Source: Cytophagaceae bacterium (lineage in GTDB: Bacteria; Bacteroidota; Bacteroidia; Cytophagales; Flexibacteraceae). Taken from it: 64,000 bases of DNA. Each line of letters opens with the position of its first letter. Position 1 is the stretch's first letter. The DNA lies in contig JAIXYP010000067.1 in the NCBI GenBank assembly GCA_027490155.1, positions 49,841 through 113,840 of the forward strand, given 5' to 3'. Of the stretch, positions 55,079 through 61,986 are shown in pieces. Below the pieces are notes generated by a model. The model worked only from the letters and a program-made list of their open reading frames with translations. It was not told the DNA's origin and searched no databases. The position numbers and the translations under genes are program-made.

Positions 55079-55222
55079 CTGTAAGGGAAGGAGTCGAACC
55101 TTCACGGGGCAGTTAGCCATTGGGTCGGCCTATTGATGGCTCATTAGGCTGACCCGATGATTTTTTCTGGACTCCCCACCCCCGCGACAGGAGGGCATGG
55201 CTACCGATTTCATCACCTTACA
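55079..55222 (-). ncRNA. tRNA-like RNA with GUC anticodon and 75-nt variable arm
   Basis: 144 nt. Acceptor stem of 7 bp (55222-55216 with 55086-55080), then T8-G9. D-arm at 55213-55197 has a 3-bp stem and a loop containing GG. Anticodon arm at 55195-55179 has 5 bp and loop CTGTCGC, so anticodon GUC (55188-55186) after U33. T-arm at 55103-55087 has 5 bp and loop TTCGACT. Discriminator G at 55079; CCA not encoded; six T follow. The variable region (55178-55104) folds as GGGG/CCCC, AGT/ACT, GGGTC/GACCC and GCCTA/TAGGC. Its terminal loop holds AGCCAT, complementary to ATGGCT at 55120-55115, so a pseudoknot is possible. The D-loop resembles class II tRNAs. A full promoter lies upstream. It may be a divergent tRNA-Asp, a regulatory tRNA mimic or a decayed tRNA; intact stems argue against decay. 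Confidence 0.7.
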
Positions 55223-55530
55223 ATGTTAGTACGCTAGGGTCTGTGCTTTGTGCTGCTAGGGCCTGAAAGACTTGCTTTTGCGTTGGTATCAAACTTTCGT
55301 CCTGTTTGATGTCTCAAAGGTAGGGTGTTGAGACGTTATGTTGCAAATATTTCAACAAAATAAGTCTAAAATTTCGATACCGTTTAGTTAAAGGCTGCTT
55401 TTGTTATTAATCTAGTAAAACCGACCATGAAAATGGCCTGATTCTTGCCAATTCCTAAACAATCGGTCTTTTTGGTGTCATTATCGCAATAAAATAGCAA
55501 ATTCATTGAAAATATGGTTGATTATTTGCC
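55223..55530. other. Spacer between gluQ and the tRNA-like RNA
   Basis: About 308 bp, AT-rich toward gluQ. It contains the RNA promoter (55315-55346) and no gene. Confidence 0.5.
55315..55346 (-). promoter_or_regulatory. Promoter of the tRNA-like RNA (TTG-N21-TACCTTTG)
   Basis: On the minus strand TTG at 55346-55344 and TACCTTTG at 55322-55315, 21 nt apart. This is the same sequence and spacing as the tRNA-Ser promoter at 60869-60900. Start predicted ~85 nt before the RNA 5' end. Confidence 0.7.
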
Positions 55531-56454
55531 TTATTGGGCATCAAAATGGCAATCAAGGGCCTGCTCACGCAGCCATTTGAGCTCGTTTGAGCTGGGCAAC
55601 CATGGCGTTTTGTTCGCCCCTGCTGATTTGCTGAGCTTTTCCCCAGCCTCGTTCCGAATTAGGCCATGGTGCCAAAAATGGATCTTGCTAAAGTGTGGTA
55701 GGTTTAGCCAAGTGGCCAAATATTGCTGCAGGATGGTACTAGGCCATAGATCCTGCCCTCGGACGATATGGGTAATCTGATGGGTTTCGTCATCAACCAA
55801 GGTGGTGATGTGGTAGGCGGGCAGCTTGTCACGCCGTCTCAGGACAGGCGGCATGGCGCTGATGTCATCACCCGGTGCTGTGATAGGGTCGCTGATGTCC
55901 TCGCTTGGGGTACTTTTCTGCTGCTGTTGCGCCATCGCCTGCAATACCTGATCCCACTTAGTGGGCATCAACCTAAGGCAGTTATCCTCATGGTCAGGAT
56001 GCAGTTGCTGCGCTACACAAGGGCAATGTATGCTATCGGTAGGCAAAGTTTGGCCGGTAATGCCCTGTTCGTTGACCAATGCGGCAACCGTGCGGCGGCT
56101 ACAGCGGCAGGCATAAACTAGCCCTTGGTCCATGGCCAGATCTAGCAACAGTTGATAGGCAGACAGGCGATCCCGCTGGCTATAATGCGATAAGTGGTCC
56201 GCTACATCCTTTGGCCCTAAGTCAATCGGTATCTCGAGGGCAGCAAGTAGGTCAAACGTATGGCGGAGGTATTCTGGGCGGACACGCTCTTGGTCTAGGT
56301 CATCAATTCTGAGCCGGATGCTGGTAGCGGCCCTGTTGGCAGACATAACCTGCGCCCAACGATGCACCAACAAAAAGTTGTAGGCATTGCCTATGTGCAG
56401 ATAACCACTAGGTGTAGGGGCTATGCGGGTTCTGAACGTTGGTAGCGTTGCCAT
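55531..56454 (-). CDS. gluQ: Glutamyl-Q tRNA(Asp) synthetase-like protein
   Basis: 307 residues from the ATG at 56454; a GTG 33 nt upstream adds non-family residues. It is a truncated glutamyl-tRNA-synthetase-like catalytic domain without an anticodon-binding domain, as in GluQRS, which attaches glutamate to queuosine-34 of tRNA-Asp(GUC). Motifs: RIAPTPSGYLHIGNAYNFLL (HIGH region), RLRIDDLDQERVRPEYL, cysteines YACRCSRR and HCPCVAQQ (zinc site), THIVRGQDLWPSTILQQYLA and EKLSKSAGA (KMSKS region). An insert of ~30 polar residues (QQQQKSTPSEDISDP) lies in the middle. It is followed on the same strand by a GUC tRNA-like RNA. The HupE-like gene lies 46 nt upstream, suggesting an operon. Confidence 0.88.
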   Translation of the reverse strand: MATLPTFRTRIAPTPSGYLHIGNAYNFLLVHRWAQVMSANRAATSIRLRIDDLDQERVRPEYLRHTFDLLAALEIPIDLGPKDVADHLSHYSQRDRLSAYQLLLDLAMDQGLVYACRCSRRTVAALVNEQGITGQTLPTDSIHCPCVAQQLHPDHEDNCLRLMPTKWDQVLQAMAQQQQKSTPSEDISDPITAPGDDISAMPPVLRRRDKLPAYHITTLVDDETHQITHIVRGQDLWPSTILQQYLATWLNLPHFSKIHFWHHGLIRNEAGEKLSKSAGANKTPWLPSSNELKWLREQALDCHFDAQ

Positions 56455-56500
56455 TGGTTGATCCAGCGTCAGCAGAGGTGGCCCCACCTGCCACCATTAA

Positions 56501-57520
56501 CTATTTAGTGGTGCTAGGACTTGTTTTCGGTTCGACTTTACGTTCGGTCTTGGGTTCTGACTTGCGTTCAGCCTTTGGCTTGTCCTTAGAGTCGGCTTTG
56601 CGCTCTGACCTTGATTCGGTTTTGCGTGTTGCTTTGCGCTCTGCTTTACGCTCTGGTTTGCGCTCGGCTTGTGGCTCAACCTTGCTCTCAGAGTCTGGTT
56701 TAGGCGTCACATCTGGTTCAGCGACTTTCGGCTGAGGCAGGATGGTACTATCAGTCGGGACGGCAATGGGTTTGGCATCTGGCATCAACTTGCCAATGGT
56801 GGTATCAGTTTCGGTACTATCTTCCGAAGCGCTCAGGAGGCGGAAAGGCGAGATATTAGTTCCTGTGCTGTCGGTTGCCTCGGTATTAGGGCGGACCAAG
56901 ACGAACTTGCCACTTTCAACAGCTGCATTTAGGTCCTTGGCCCGTGCCACAACCAGGACCATCGCAAGGCCCAACACAAAGGAAGAAACCACTAGGTTCC
57001 AGTCCCGCAGTTTGACCTTCGTGAACATCAGGAGGGCAGAACCAAACATGGCTACTGCCAAAACGATCACAATTTGGCCTAGCTCTAGCCCGACATTAAA
57101 GGCCAGCATCTTGATCAAAATTTCGTCTGACGAGGTCAGCAGCTGTATCAGGTAATTGCTGAAACCCATCCCATGGATCAACCCAAAGAAGAAGGCATAA
57201 AAGTACCTGATCCAGAAGTTGGGCTCAGGGTCTTGCGGGCGAGACGGGACTGCAAACCAGTTGGAAATACAAGTGATAGCAATGGTACTAGGTATCAGGA
57301 GCTCGATCAGGGTGGCAGGCAGATAGATGACCTGGAGCGTTGCTAATAACAAGGTCAATGAATGGCCTATCGTGAATGCGGTCACCAACATCAGGAGGCT
57401 TTGCCATCGGGCGATGGTATAGATCCCTGCCAAGGCCACGATAAACAGGATATGATCATAACCGTTCAGGTCAAGAATGTGCTGCCAGCCTAGCTGCAAA
57501 TAGACACTAAAGGCTTCCAT
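56501..57520 (-). CDS. HupE/UreJ-like membrane protein with charged tail
   Basis: 339 residues. Residues ~1-195 hold six or seven membrane helices and the HupE/UreJ_2 pattern: LGWQHILDLNGYDHILFIVA, TAFTIGHSLTLLLA, FFFGLIHGMGFSNYL and FNVGLELGQIVIVL, with conserved His residues that may bind metal. Relatives are linked to nickel or cobalt transport, but many Bacteroidota copies have unknown roles. Residues ~270-339 form a low-complexity Lys/Glu/Arg/Ser tail (ERKPERKAERKATRKTESRS) that should face one side as a flexible polyampholyte. The start MEAFSVYLQLGWQHI is typical. gluQ follows after 46 nt. Confidence 0.85.
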   Translation of the reverse strand: MEAFSVYLQLGWQHILDLNGYDHILFIVALAGIYTIARWQSLLMLVTAFTIGHSLTLLLATLQVIYLPATLIELLIPSTIAITCISNWFAVPSRPQDPEPNFWIRYFYAFFFGLIHGMGFSNYLIQLLTSSDEILIKMLAFNVGLELGQIVIVLAVAMFGSALLMFTKVKLRDWNLVVSSFVLGLAMVLVVARAKDLNAAVESGKFVLVRPNTEATDSTGTNISPFRLLSASEDSTETDTTIGKLMPDAKPIAVPTDSTILPQPKVAEPDVTPKPDSESKVEPQAERKPERKAERKATRKTESRSERKADSKDKPKAERKSEPKTERKVEPKTSPSTTK

Positions 57521-57710
57521 CTATCTGATGATTGAGGGTAGAATTGGATTGGATCAAGGGGTATCCGTGGAGGGCGGTGGAGCAAATCAAAAATGGGATT
57601 AGGTCAACCCAAAAATCGAACAATCAAGGCATTGTATTCCGAACATCGGGCAAGTTACACCCAAAAAACGATCTTGCATATTTGCCTATCGGATAGTTAG
57701 GTTGCCAAAT

Positions 57711-57730
57711 TGTTGCCATCAGTGGCAACA
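57711..57730 (-). terminator. Hairpin over the phospholipase-like gene's stop codon
   Basis: Perfect 8-bp inverted repeat (57711-57718 with 57723-57730) with the 4-nt loop overlapping the stop codon. Only a short AT-rich tail follows on the minus strand, so terminator activity is uncertain. Confidence 0.4.
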
Positions 57731-58807
57731 GGGCCCACAATCATGGTCTGACGCGGCCTTATTTTGGTCAGTGTTAGCGGTTGATGCCTCAGCACCGTCT
57801 CGGTTTGGTTGTTGGGTTGTGTTGGCACGGACTTCGTCCACAAAACCAGGGGGTAGGTCGCCTTCACGCACAGGTATCAACCTTGGCTGCCCCGCATCTA
57901 CCCAGCAGGTGTACCAAAAGCTGGCAACCGACCAGGCCGATAGCCTCAACTTCCGGACTACCATGGGCCCAATGCGGTCAGCATAAAGCCCTAAAAAGCG
58001 GTCTGAATACGTTGGGCGGCCCGTTTTGATCCCCGCCGATTGCCCAGTTGTGGCCGTGTACCAAAGCTCGGGAGGCAGGTAGCGCCGCACCCATTGCTCA
58101 GCCCGCAAAACAGTATCCACCTCCTGATAACTTTGCCTGATGGTTTGCCAGATCATCGGCTGGAGGGCATCTTGATACTGCGCTTTGGTCGGCATCAAGT
58201 TGGCAGGTGGCAGTACCAGCCTTGGGATAATGGTCTCCCAAAGCCCGTGGATTCCTGCCTGATTTGTAAGCTGGCCATTGTAGTTGGCAGTGGTATGTAA
58301 CGGGACATGGGCATCAGCCAAGTAGTGGGCCACCTCGGCAGATAGGTAGAGGATGTCCGCAGGTTTACGGCTGGCCATGGCAGCAGTCAGCTGTTGTTTT
58401 AGGCTCATTAGGTGCCATGGTAGCATCCCCAATCGATGCCGATCTGCCATCCCTAGCCGAGGCATCACGCTATCATATGGCTGCGCCCAAAATGGTCGGT
58501 TTTGTTGCTCGCTCACACGGTCCAAGATCTCCGTCGTGAGGTAGTGCCGTGGTCCTTCGGCAGGGTTGACATACCGCCGTTTGTCTGGCTGGAGGCAAGC
58601 CAACTTTAAGTAATCCAGCTGCGATCGATAAAGTGGCAATAACTCCTTCGGCAGGCTATAAATGGCTAGTTCCGTTACTTGTTGGTGGCAACCAAATCCC
58701 CATCCTGCTGCTTGCTGTACCTGGCCGAACAATAGGCCTAGCCCTATGACCATAATTCGGAACACAACTTGTCCAGTCCTATATGCCGATCCTAGTTTGT
58801 TGATCAT
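57719..58807 (-). CDS. Exported Zn-dependent phospholipase C/S1-P1 nuclease-like protein
   Basis: 362 residues. The leader (FRIMVIGLGLLFGQVQQAAG) is cut so that the mature chain starts at or next to Trp36 in GWGFGCHQQV. An N-terminal Trp is a zinc ligand in this fold. Further ligands are His41, PRHYL, LPWHLM, the cluster AHYLADAHVPLHTTANYNGQ, and GIHGLWET. The end of the core reads VASFWYTCWVDAGQP. This matches the Bacteroidota 'zinc-dependent phospholipase C family' related to S1/P1 nucleases; substrate (phospholipid or nucleic acid) cannot be decided. The C-terminal ~50 residues are polar and end CGPCCH. It lies upstream of the HupE-like gene on the same strand, ~200 bp away. Confidence 0.85.
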   Translation of the reverse strand: MINKLGSAYRTGQVVFRIMVIGLGLLFGQVQQAAGWGFGCHQQVTELAIYSLPKELLPLYRSQLDYLKLACLQPDKRRYVNPAEGPRHYLTTEILDRVSEQQNRPFWAQPYDSVMPRLGMADRHRLGMLPWHLMSLKQQLTAAMASRKPADILYLSAEVAHYLADAHVPLHTTANYNGQLTNQAGIHGLWETIIPRLVLPPANLMPTKAQYQDALQPMIWQTIRQSYQEVDTVLRAEQWVRRYLPPELWYTATTGQSAGIKTGRPTYSDRFLGLYADRIGPMVVRKLRLSAWSVASFWYTCWVDAGQPRLIPVREGDLPPGFVDEVRANTTQQPNRDGAEASTANTDQNKAASDHDCGPCCH

Positions 58808-58941
58808 TGCAAACGAAAAGCGAGGATGATTCAGTTAGATTTTAGACAGGTTGCCTAGGAATAGATGGCCGATATGCCTCCTATGCCATGTGTGCCGTAC
58901 CTTAGCCACCCTAAACATACAGACCCCAAGTGGGATATCCA

Positions 58942-59643
58942 ATGGCGACACTATCGGCAGTGATTACAGGTGGTACCAAGGGCATTGGGCTCGCCCTCGT
59001 CCAACGTTTTGCATCAGCAGGTTTTCGGGTCCTGACCTGCGCTCGTTCTTTAGCAGGGTTTGATGCAATCCAAGCGCAGTACCCTAGTGGGCAAGTCAAA
59101 GCCATGGCCACGGACATGAGCAAACCTGAGGAAGTTGCCGCCTTTGCTGCTTTCGTATTGGCCGAAGTGGGCAGTACCTCGGTTCTGATCAACAATACTG
59201 GGGTTTTCCTCCCTGGCACCATCTTGGGGGAGCCAGCCGGCAACCTTGAGCTCATGATCAACACCAATGTCTATTCGGCCTATCATCTGACAAGGGCTTT
59301 GGTTCCCGCCATGCTTACTAATGGATCTGGGCACATCTTCAACATCTGTAGCACGGCTAGCCTTGTTGCTTACCCCAACGGAGGGTCCTACTGCATCAGC
59401 AAATTTGCCCTGCTGGGCATGACCAAAGTCCTGCGCGAAGAGCTCAAGACCTCTGGCCTGCGGGTCACAGCAGTGATGCCTGGGGCTACCCTCACCAGCA
59501 GTTGGGATGGGGTCGATCTGCCAGAAGACCGCTTTATGCCCCCTGCCGACGTCGCTGAGCTGATCTGGCAAGTTTATTCGCTAAGTCCACTTACGGTTGT
59601 GGAAGAGTTGGTCCTGCGCCCTCAATTGGGTGATATTAGCTAG
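58942..59643 (+). CDS. Short-chain dehydrogenase/reductase
   Basis: 233 residues from the ATG at 58942; a GTG 12 nt upstream is less likely. Classical SDR: the cofactor loop AVITGGTKGIGLALVQRFAS (TGxxxGxG), CARSLAGFD suggesting NADP preference, the structural motif LINNTGVFLPG (NNxG), catalytic Ser in ICSTAS, and YCISK (YxxxK) in the active site. PGATLTSSWD follows as the post-catalytic loop. The substrate is unknown. Divergent from the phospholipase-like gene and convergent with the methyltransferase-like gene. Confidence 0.93.
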   Translation: MATLSAVITGGTKGIGLALVQRFASAGFRVLTCARSLAGFDAIQAQYPSGQVKAMATDMSKPEEVAAFAAFVLAEVGSTSVLINNTGVFLPGTILGEPAGNLELMINTNVYSAYHLTRALVPAMLTNGSGHIFNICSTASLVAYPNGGSYCISKFALLGMTKVLREELKTSGLRVTAVMPGATLTSSWDGVDLPEDRFMPPADVAELIWQVYSLSPLTVVEELVLRPQLGDIS

Positions 59644-59685
59644 AGCAACGTCTAGTTACAGATTACGTTTGTGGCCATCAGTTGC

Positions 59686-60219
59686 CTAGCGCAACACAAA
59701 GGACTCTTTGGCTTGTTTGGAGCGAGGAAATGCCAATCCGATCCAGAACATATTTACCGTGGCTGTCATACTATTAGATCGGACAAGTTGCTGCCAGAGG
59801 TTTTGGTTTGCTGTGGTGCCGTAAGGTTTGATGATCAGGATACAGGTGCCTGGCTCAACCTTATTCAGTTGGGCCTGTGTTTCAGCTCCCTTACCATCTA
59901 TTATGATGATCATCTGACGGGTCTTTTGCTCCAACTCATCCAAGGCTGGTGGGTAGGTATTGATGGTTTCTTGGCCTGATTGGCCAAATATCTGGATGGT
60001 TGCTGGTTGCCAATACGCCAATAGCCGAGCAATAACATTAGTCCAGTTTTGAGTCAGACCTAGATCAGCCAGCCATGACCAGAGGGTTGGGCTTGCCAGA
60101 GTCTCCGTTTTGGGTCTTAATACCGTTGTATAAAGATGGTATACAAAGGGCGAATGCAGTCCGTGGGCATTGCCAGCCACTAGCCAATGCCGCACAAAAT
60201 GCCACCAATAGCTACCCAT
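59686..60219 (-). CDS. Degenerate methyltransferase-like protein
   Basis: 177 residues. Both ends match a Bacteroidota family of small class I methyltransferases: near the start VRHWLVAGNAHGLHSPFVYH, and at the end VNMFWIGLAFPRSKQAKE before a terminal FVLR. The middle is shortened. Where relatives have a glycine-rich SAM loop (LELGTSLG-like), this protein has ATIQIFGQSGQETINTYPP, and the acidic ribose-binding strand is not recognisable (QMIIIIDGKGAETQAQLN remains). It probably has lost catalysis and kept the fold edges. The gene is intact and sits 32 nt downstream of apaG on the same strand. Confidence 0.7.
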   Translation of the reverse strand: MGSYWWHFVRHWLVAGNAHGLHSPFVYHLYTTVLRPKTETLASPTLWSWLADLGLTQNWTNVIARLLAYWQPATIQIFGQSGQETINTYPPALDELEQKTRQMIIIIDGKGAETQAQLNKVEPGTCILIIKPYGTTANQNLWQQLVRSNSMTATVNMFWIGLAFPRSKQAKESFVLR

Positions 60220-60251
60220 CTACCCTTGTTTTATCTAGTTAAGCAGCAAAT

Positions 60252-60650
60252 CTAGTTCAACATGCTAGGTCCCTCGAGTGTGAACTCCGGGATCTCAACC
60301 TTGATGAAACTGCCGTTACGTGTTTTTTCCATCTCATAATACCCCCGCATCCTGCCGAAAGGTGTGTTTAGGTGGCAGGCAGAGGTATAGGTATGCGACT
60401 GGCCAGGCTCCAAAATCGGTTGTTGGCCTACTACGCCATCGCCCATCACAATTTCCCGCCCATAGACCGAGTCTGTGATCTCCCAATACCGCCGAATCAG
60501 CTGCAGGGTATGCGGGCTGTTGTTCATGATCTTGATGCGGTAGCTGAACACCCACTTAGGGTCTGGCATCCTGTGGCTAAACCGGGCCTCGTATTGCGTA
60601 TCTACCTCGATGGTGACACCGTTGGTCGTTGCTGCTAGTGGGGTATTCAT
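60252..60650 (-). CDS. apaG: ApaG protein
   Basis: 132 residues, full length for ApaG, a fibronectin-III-like beta-sandwich. Clear signatures: GVTIEVDTQYEARFS, WVFSYRIKIMNNSPHTLQL, RRYWEITDS, VGQQPILEPGQSHTYTSAC and TPFGRMRGYYEME. In enterobacteria apaG is linked to Co2+/Mg2+ efflux phenotypes and clusters with apaH; the molecular role is unsettled. No apaH is in this window. Probably co-transcribed with the methyltransferase-like gene 32 nt downstream. Confidence 0.95.
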   Translation of the reverse strand: MNTPLAATTNGVTIEVDTQYEARFSHRMPDPKWVFSYRIKIMNNSPHTLQLIRRYWEITDSVYGREIVMGDGVVGQQPILEPGQSHTYTSACHLNTPFGRMRGYYEMEKTRNGSFIKVEIPEFTLEGPSMLN

Positions 60651-60868
60651 GTTCGTGGGGGAGGAGAGAATGGATTTTCGGAGTGATTGGGACAGGCCGC
60701 TAGGTCATATAACGACTTGATTAAGGCTTTTTGTTTGGTGTCTGGGCCACTTTGACAACAGCTCCTGAGTCGGGACCACTAACAGCGGCCAGCTGCCAAC
60801 ATAGGCCCGAGAACGGACCTAACAAACGTACGATAAACAAAAAAAATCTGCAACAATTGACAGGCCTA

Positions 60869-60900
60869 TTGCAAATGTGGGGCCAAAGTCTTTACCTTTG
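60869..60900 (+). promoter_or_regulatory. Promoter of tRNA-Ser (TTG-N21-TACCTTTG)
   Basis: TTG at 60869-60871, 21-nt spacer, TACCTTTG at 60893-60900. The tRNA begins at 60940. Confidence 0.75.
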
Positions 60901-60939
60901 CAACCCGCAAGCGCAAGGCGTTTGTGATTACCCTTACCT

Positions 60940-61024
60940 AGAGAGATGGCAGAGTGGTCGATTGCGGCGGTCTTGAAAACCGTTGACTGTTAAAGGTCCG
61001 GGGGTTCGAATCCCTCTCTCTCTA
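60940..61024 (+). tRNA. tRNA-Ser (anticodon UGA)
   Basis: 85 nt class II tRNA. Acceptor AGAGAGA (60940-60946) pairs with TCTCTCT (61017-61023). D-stem GCA/TGC. Anticodon loop CTTGAAA gives UGA at 60974-60976. A serine-type variable arm and the T-loop TTCGAAT follow. The first pair is A-U and the discriminator is A (61024), whereas serine tRNAs usually have G1-C72 and G73. CCA is not encoded. Confidence 0.93.
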
Positions 61025-61029
61025 CACTT

Positions 61030-61054
61030 AAAGTCCTGAGTAATCAGGACTTTT
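61030..61054 (+). terminator. Terminator of tRNA-Ser
   Basis: Perfect 10-bp stem (61030-61039 with 61044-61053), GTAA loop, ending in TTTT; starts 6 nt after the tRNA. Confidence 0.85.
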
Positions 61055-61266
61055 CTGCGTTTTAGTGGGTCTGTCAATTCAATTACGCCCAGTACATAGC
61101 GTTCCTCTAAGCCTTCCAGCTTCTTCTTGAGGGCAGCGAGGTTGATCTTTACGTGGTTTGACTGATGCCATGGAGGTTTTACCCCAACTGATTGCAAGGC
61201 GGGCCTTACCCCATCAGCAACTTTGTTGAACAGACTTGTGTAGGTGCTTGCTGGATGGAAATCTTC
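61055..61266 (-). pseudogene. Possible recombinase C-terminal remnant beside tRNA-Ser
   Basis: An open frame begins right after a stop at 61267-61269, has no good start codon and runs into the tRNA terminator. It encodes a basic coiled segment, NLAALKKKLEGLEERYVLGV, that resembles the coiled-coil end of serine recombinases. The stretch before it is ordinary-looking (YTSLFNKVADGVRPALQ). The resemblance is short and by eye; a chance frame is possible. Position beside a tRNA fits a decayed integrating element. Confidence 0.35.
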
Positions 61267-61471
61267 TCATGTCCATCTCTTGCAATCTGCCTTGGCCTGT
61301 TCTGGCGTTTGTATTTAGGGCTGACAATGCTAGCTGTATTGGTGAGCGAAGCTGAACAAAGTGGGAATGCGAGAAAGCAGTTAAGCCACCTTATACGCGG
61401 TGGTTCAAGGTGATTAGACAACAGCGTATTCAAAGCCTGACCAAAGGGTTCGGAGACCCTGTTTGCAACAT

Positions 61472-61572
61472 AGGTATATATACTTAATTGAATAATCTCA
61501 AGGCATGGTGATCTCAAAAAACACAATGTGCTGGGGTATTTCTTTACCAATAGAATTGAGTATATATACCTA
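61472..61572. repeat. Inverted repeat pair, 19 bp, 18/19 identical
   Basis: TAGGTATATATACTTAATT at 61472-61490 is repeated inverted at 61554-61572 with one mismatch; the 63-bp spacer has no gene. It could be ends of a tiny mobile element, a recombinase core site, or a large hairpin. Confidence 0.6.
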
Positions 61573-61986
61573 CATATATTTCTGAATTTAACCCTAAATT
61601 TACATAAATTTTACACTGTGGTACTAAACGCTTTAGCAGTACCACAAATTGTCGAGGCTCACCACACCAAACAACTGCAGGTCAGGATTAGACCAGTTTT
61701 ATGGCCAGTTTATGGCAATCTGGAAAATAAAAATTGCAAGTATGAGATAAGTATGAGGTCTCAATTTGGCGAATGGAGCTTCAAAGGGGATTTTTGGGCT
61801 CTAAAGCTCCATCGACACCTTGGACAATATCATAATGATTGGTTGGTAAGTAAAACTACCTATAACGGGAAGAGGCGCCAAGATAAGCGCCGCTAGACCT
61901 TTGCTTGCCCCATTGAGCGTAACGACTTTAGAAAGCCCATCAAGAACTTTTACCTGCCGGCACCTGCCTAAAAGGTGCGACTATCT

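Larger units (their letters stand above)
61055..61986. other. Gene-poor, AT-rich stretch after tRNA-Ser
   Basis: No convincing intact gene in ~930 bp. It holds the possible recombinase remnant, a 19-bp inverted repeat pair at 61472-61572, and a small hairpin near 61875-61892 (GGCGCC/GCGCC). A plus frame at 61528-61896 codes 122 residues of no recognisable type. Confidence 0.5.

Noticed and set aside
55079..55222. tmRNA as an explanation of the tRNA-like RNA
   Set aside because: It is only 144 nt, has a complete anticodon arm and no Ala-like acceptor or tag-peptide reading frame, so it does not fit ssrA.
61528..61896. 122-codon plus frame after the inverted repeat
   Set aside because: Starts inside the inverted repeat spacer, product has no recognisable domain, and the region looks decayed.
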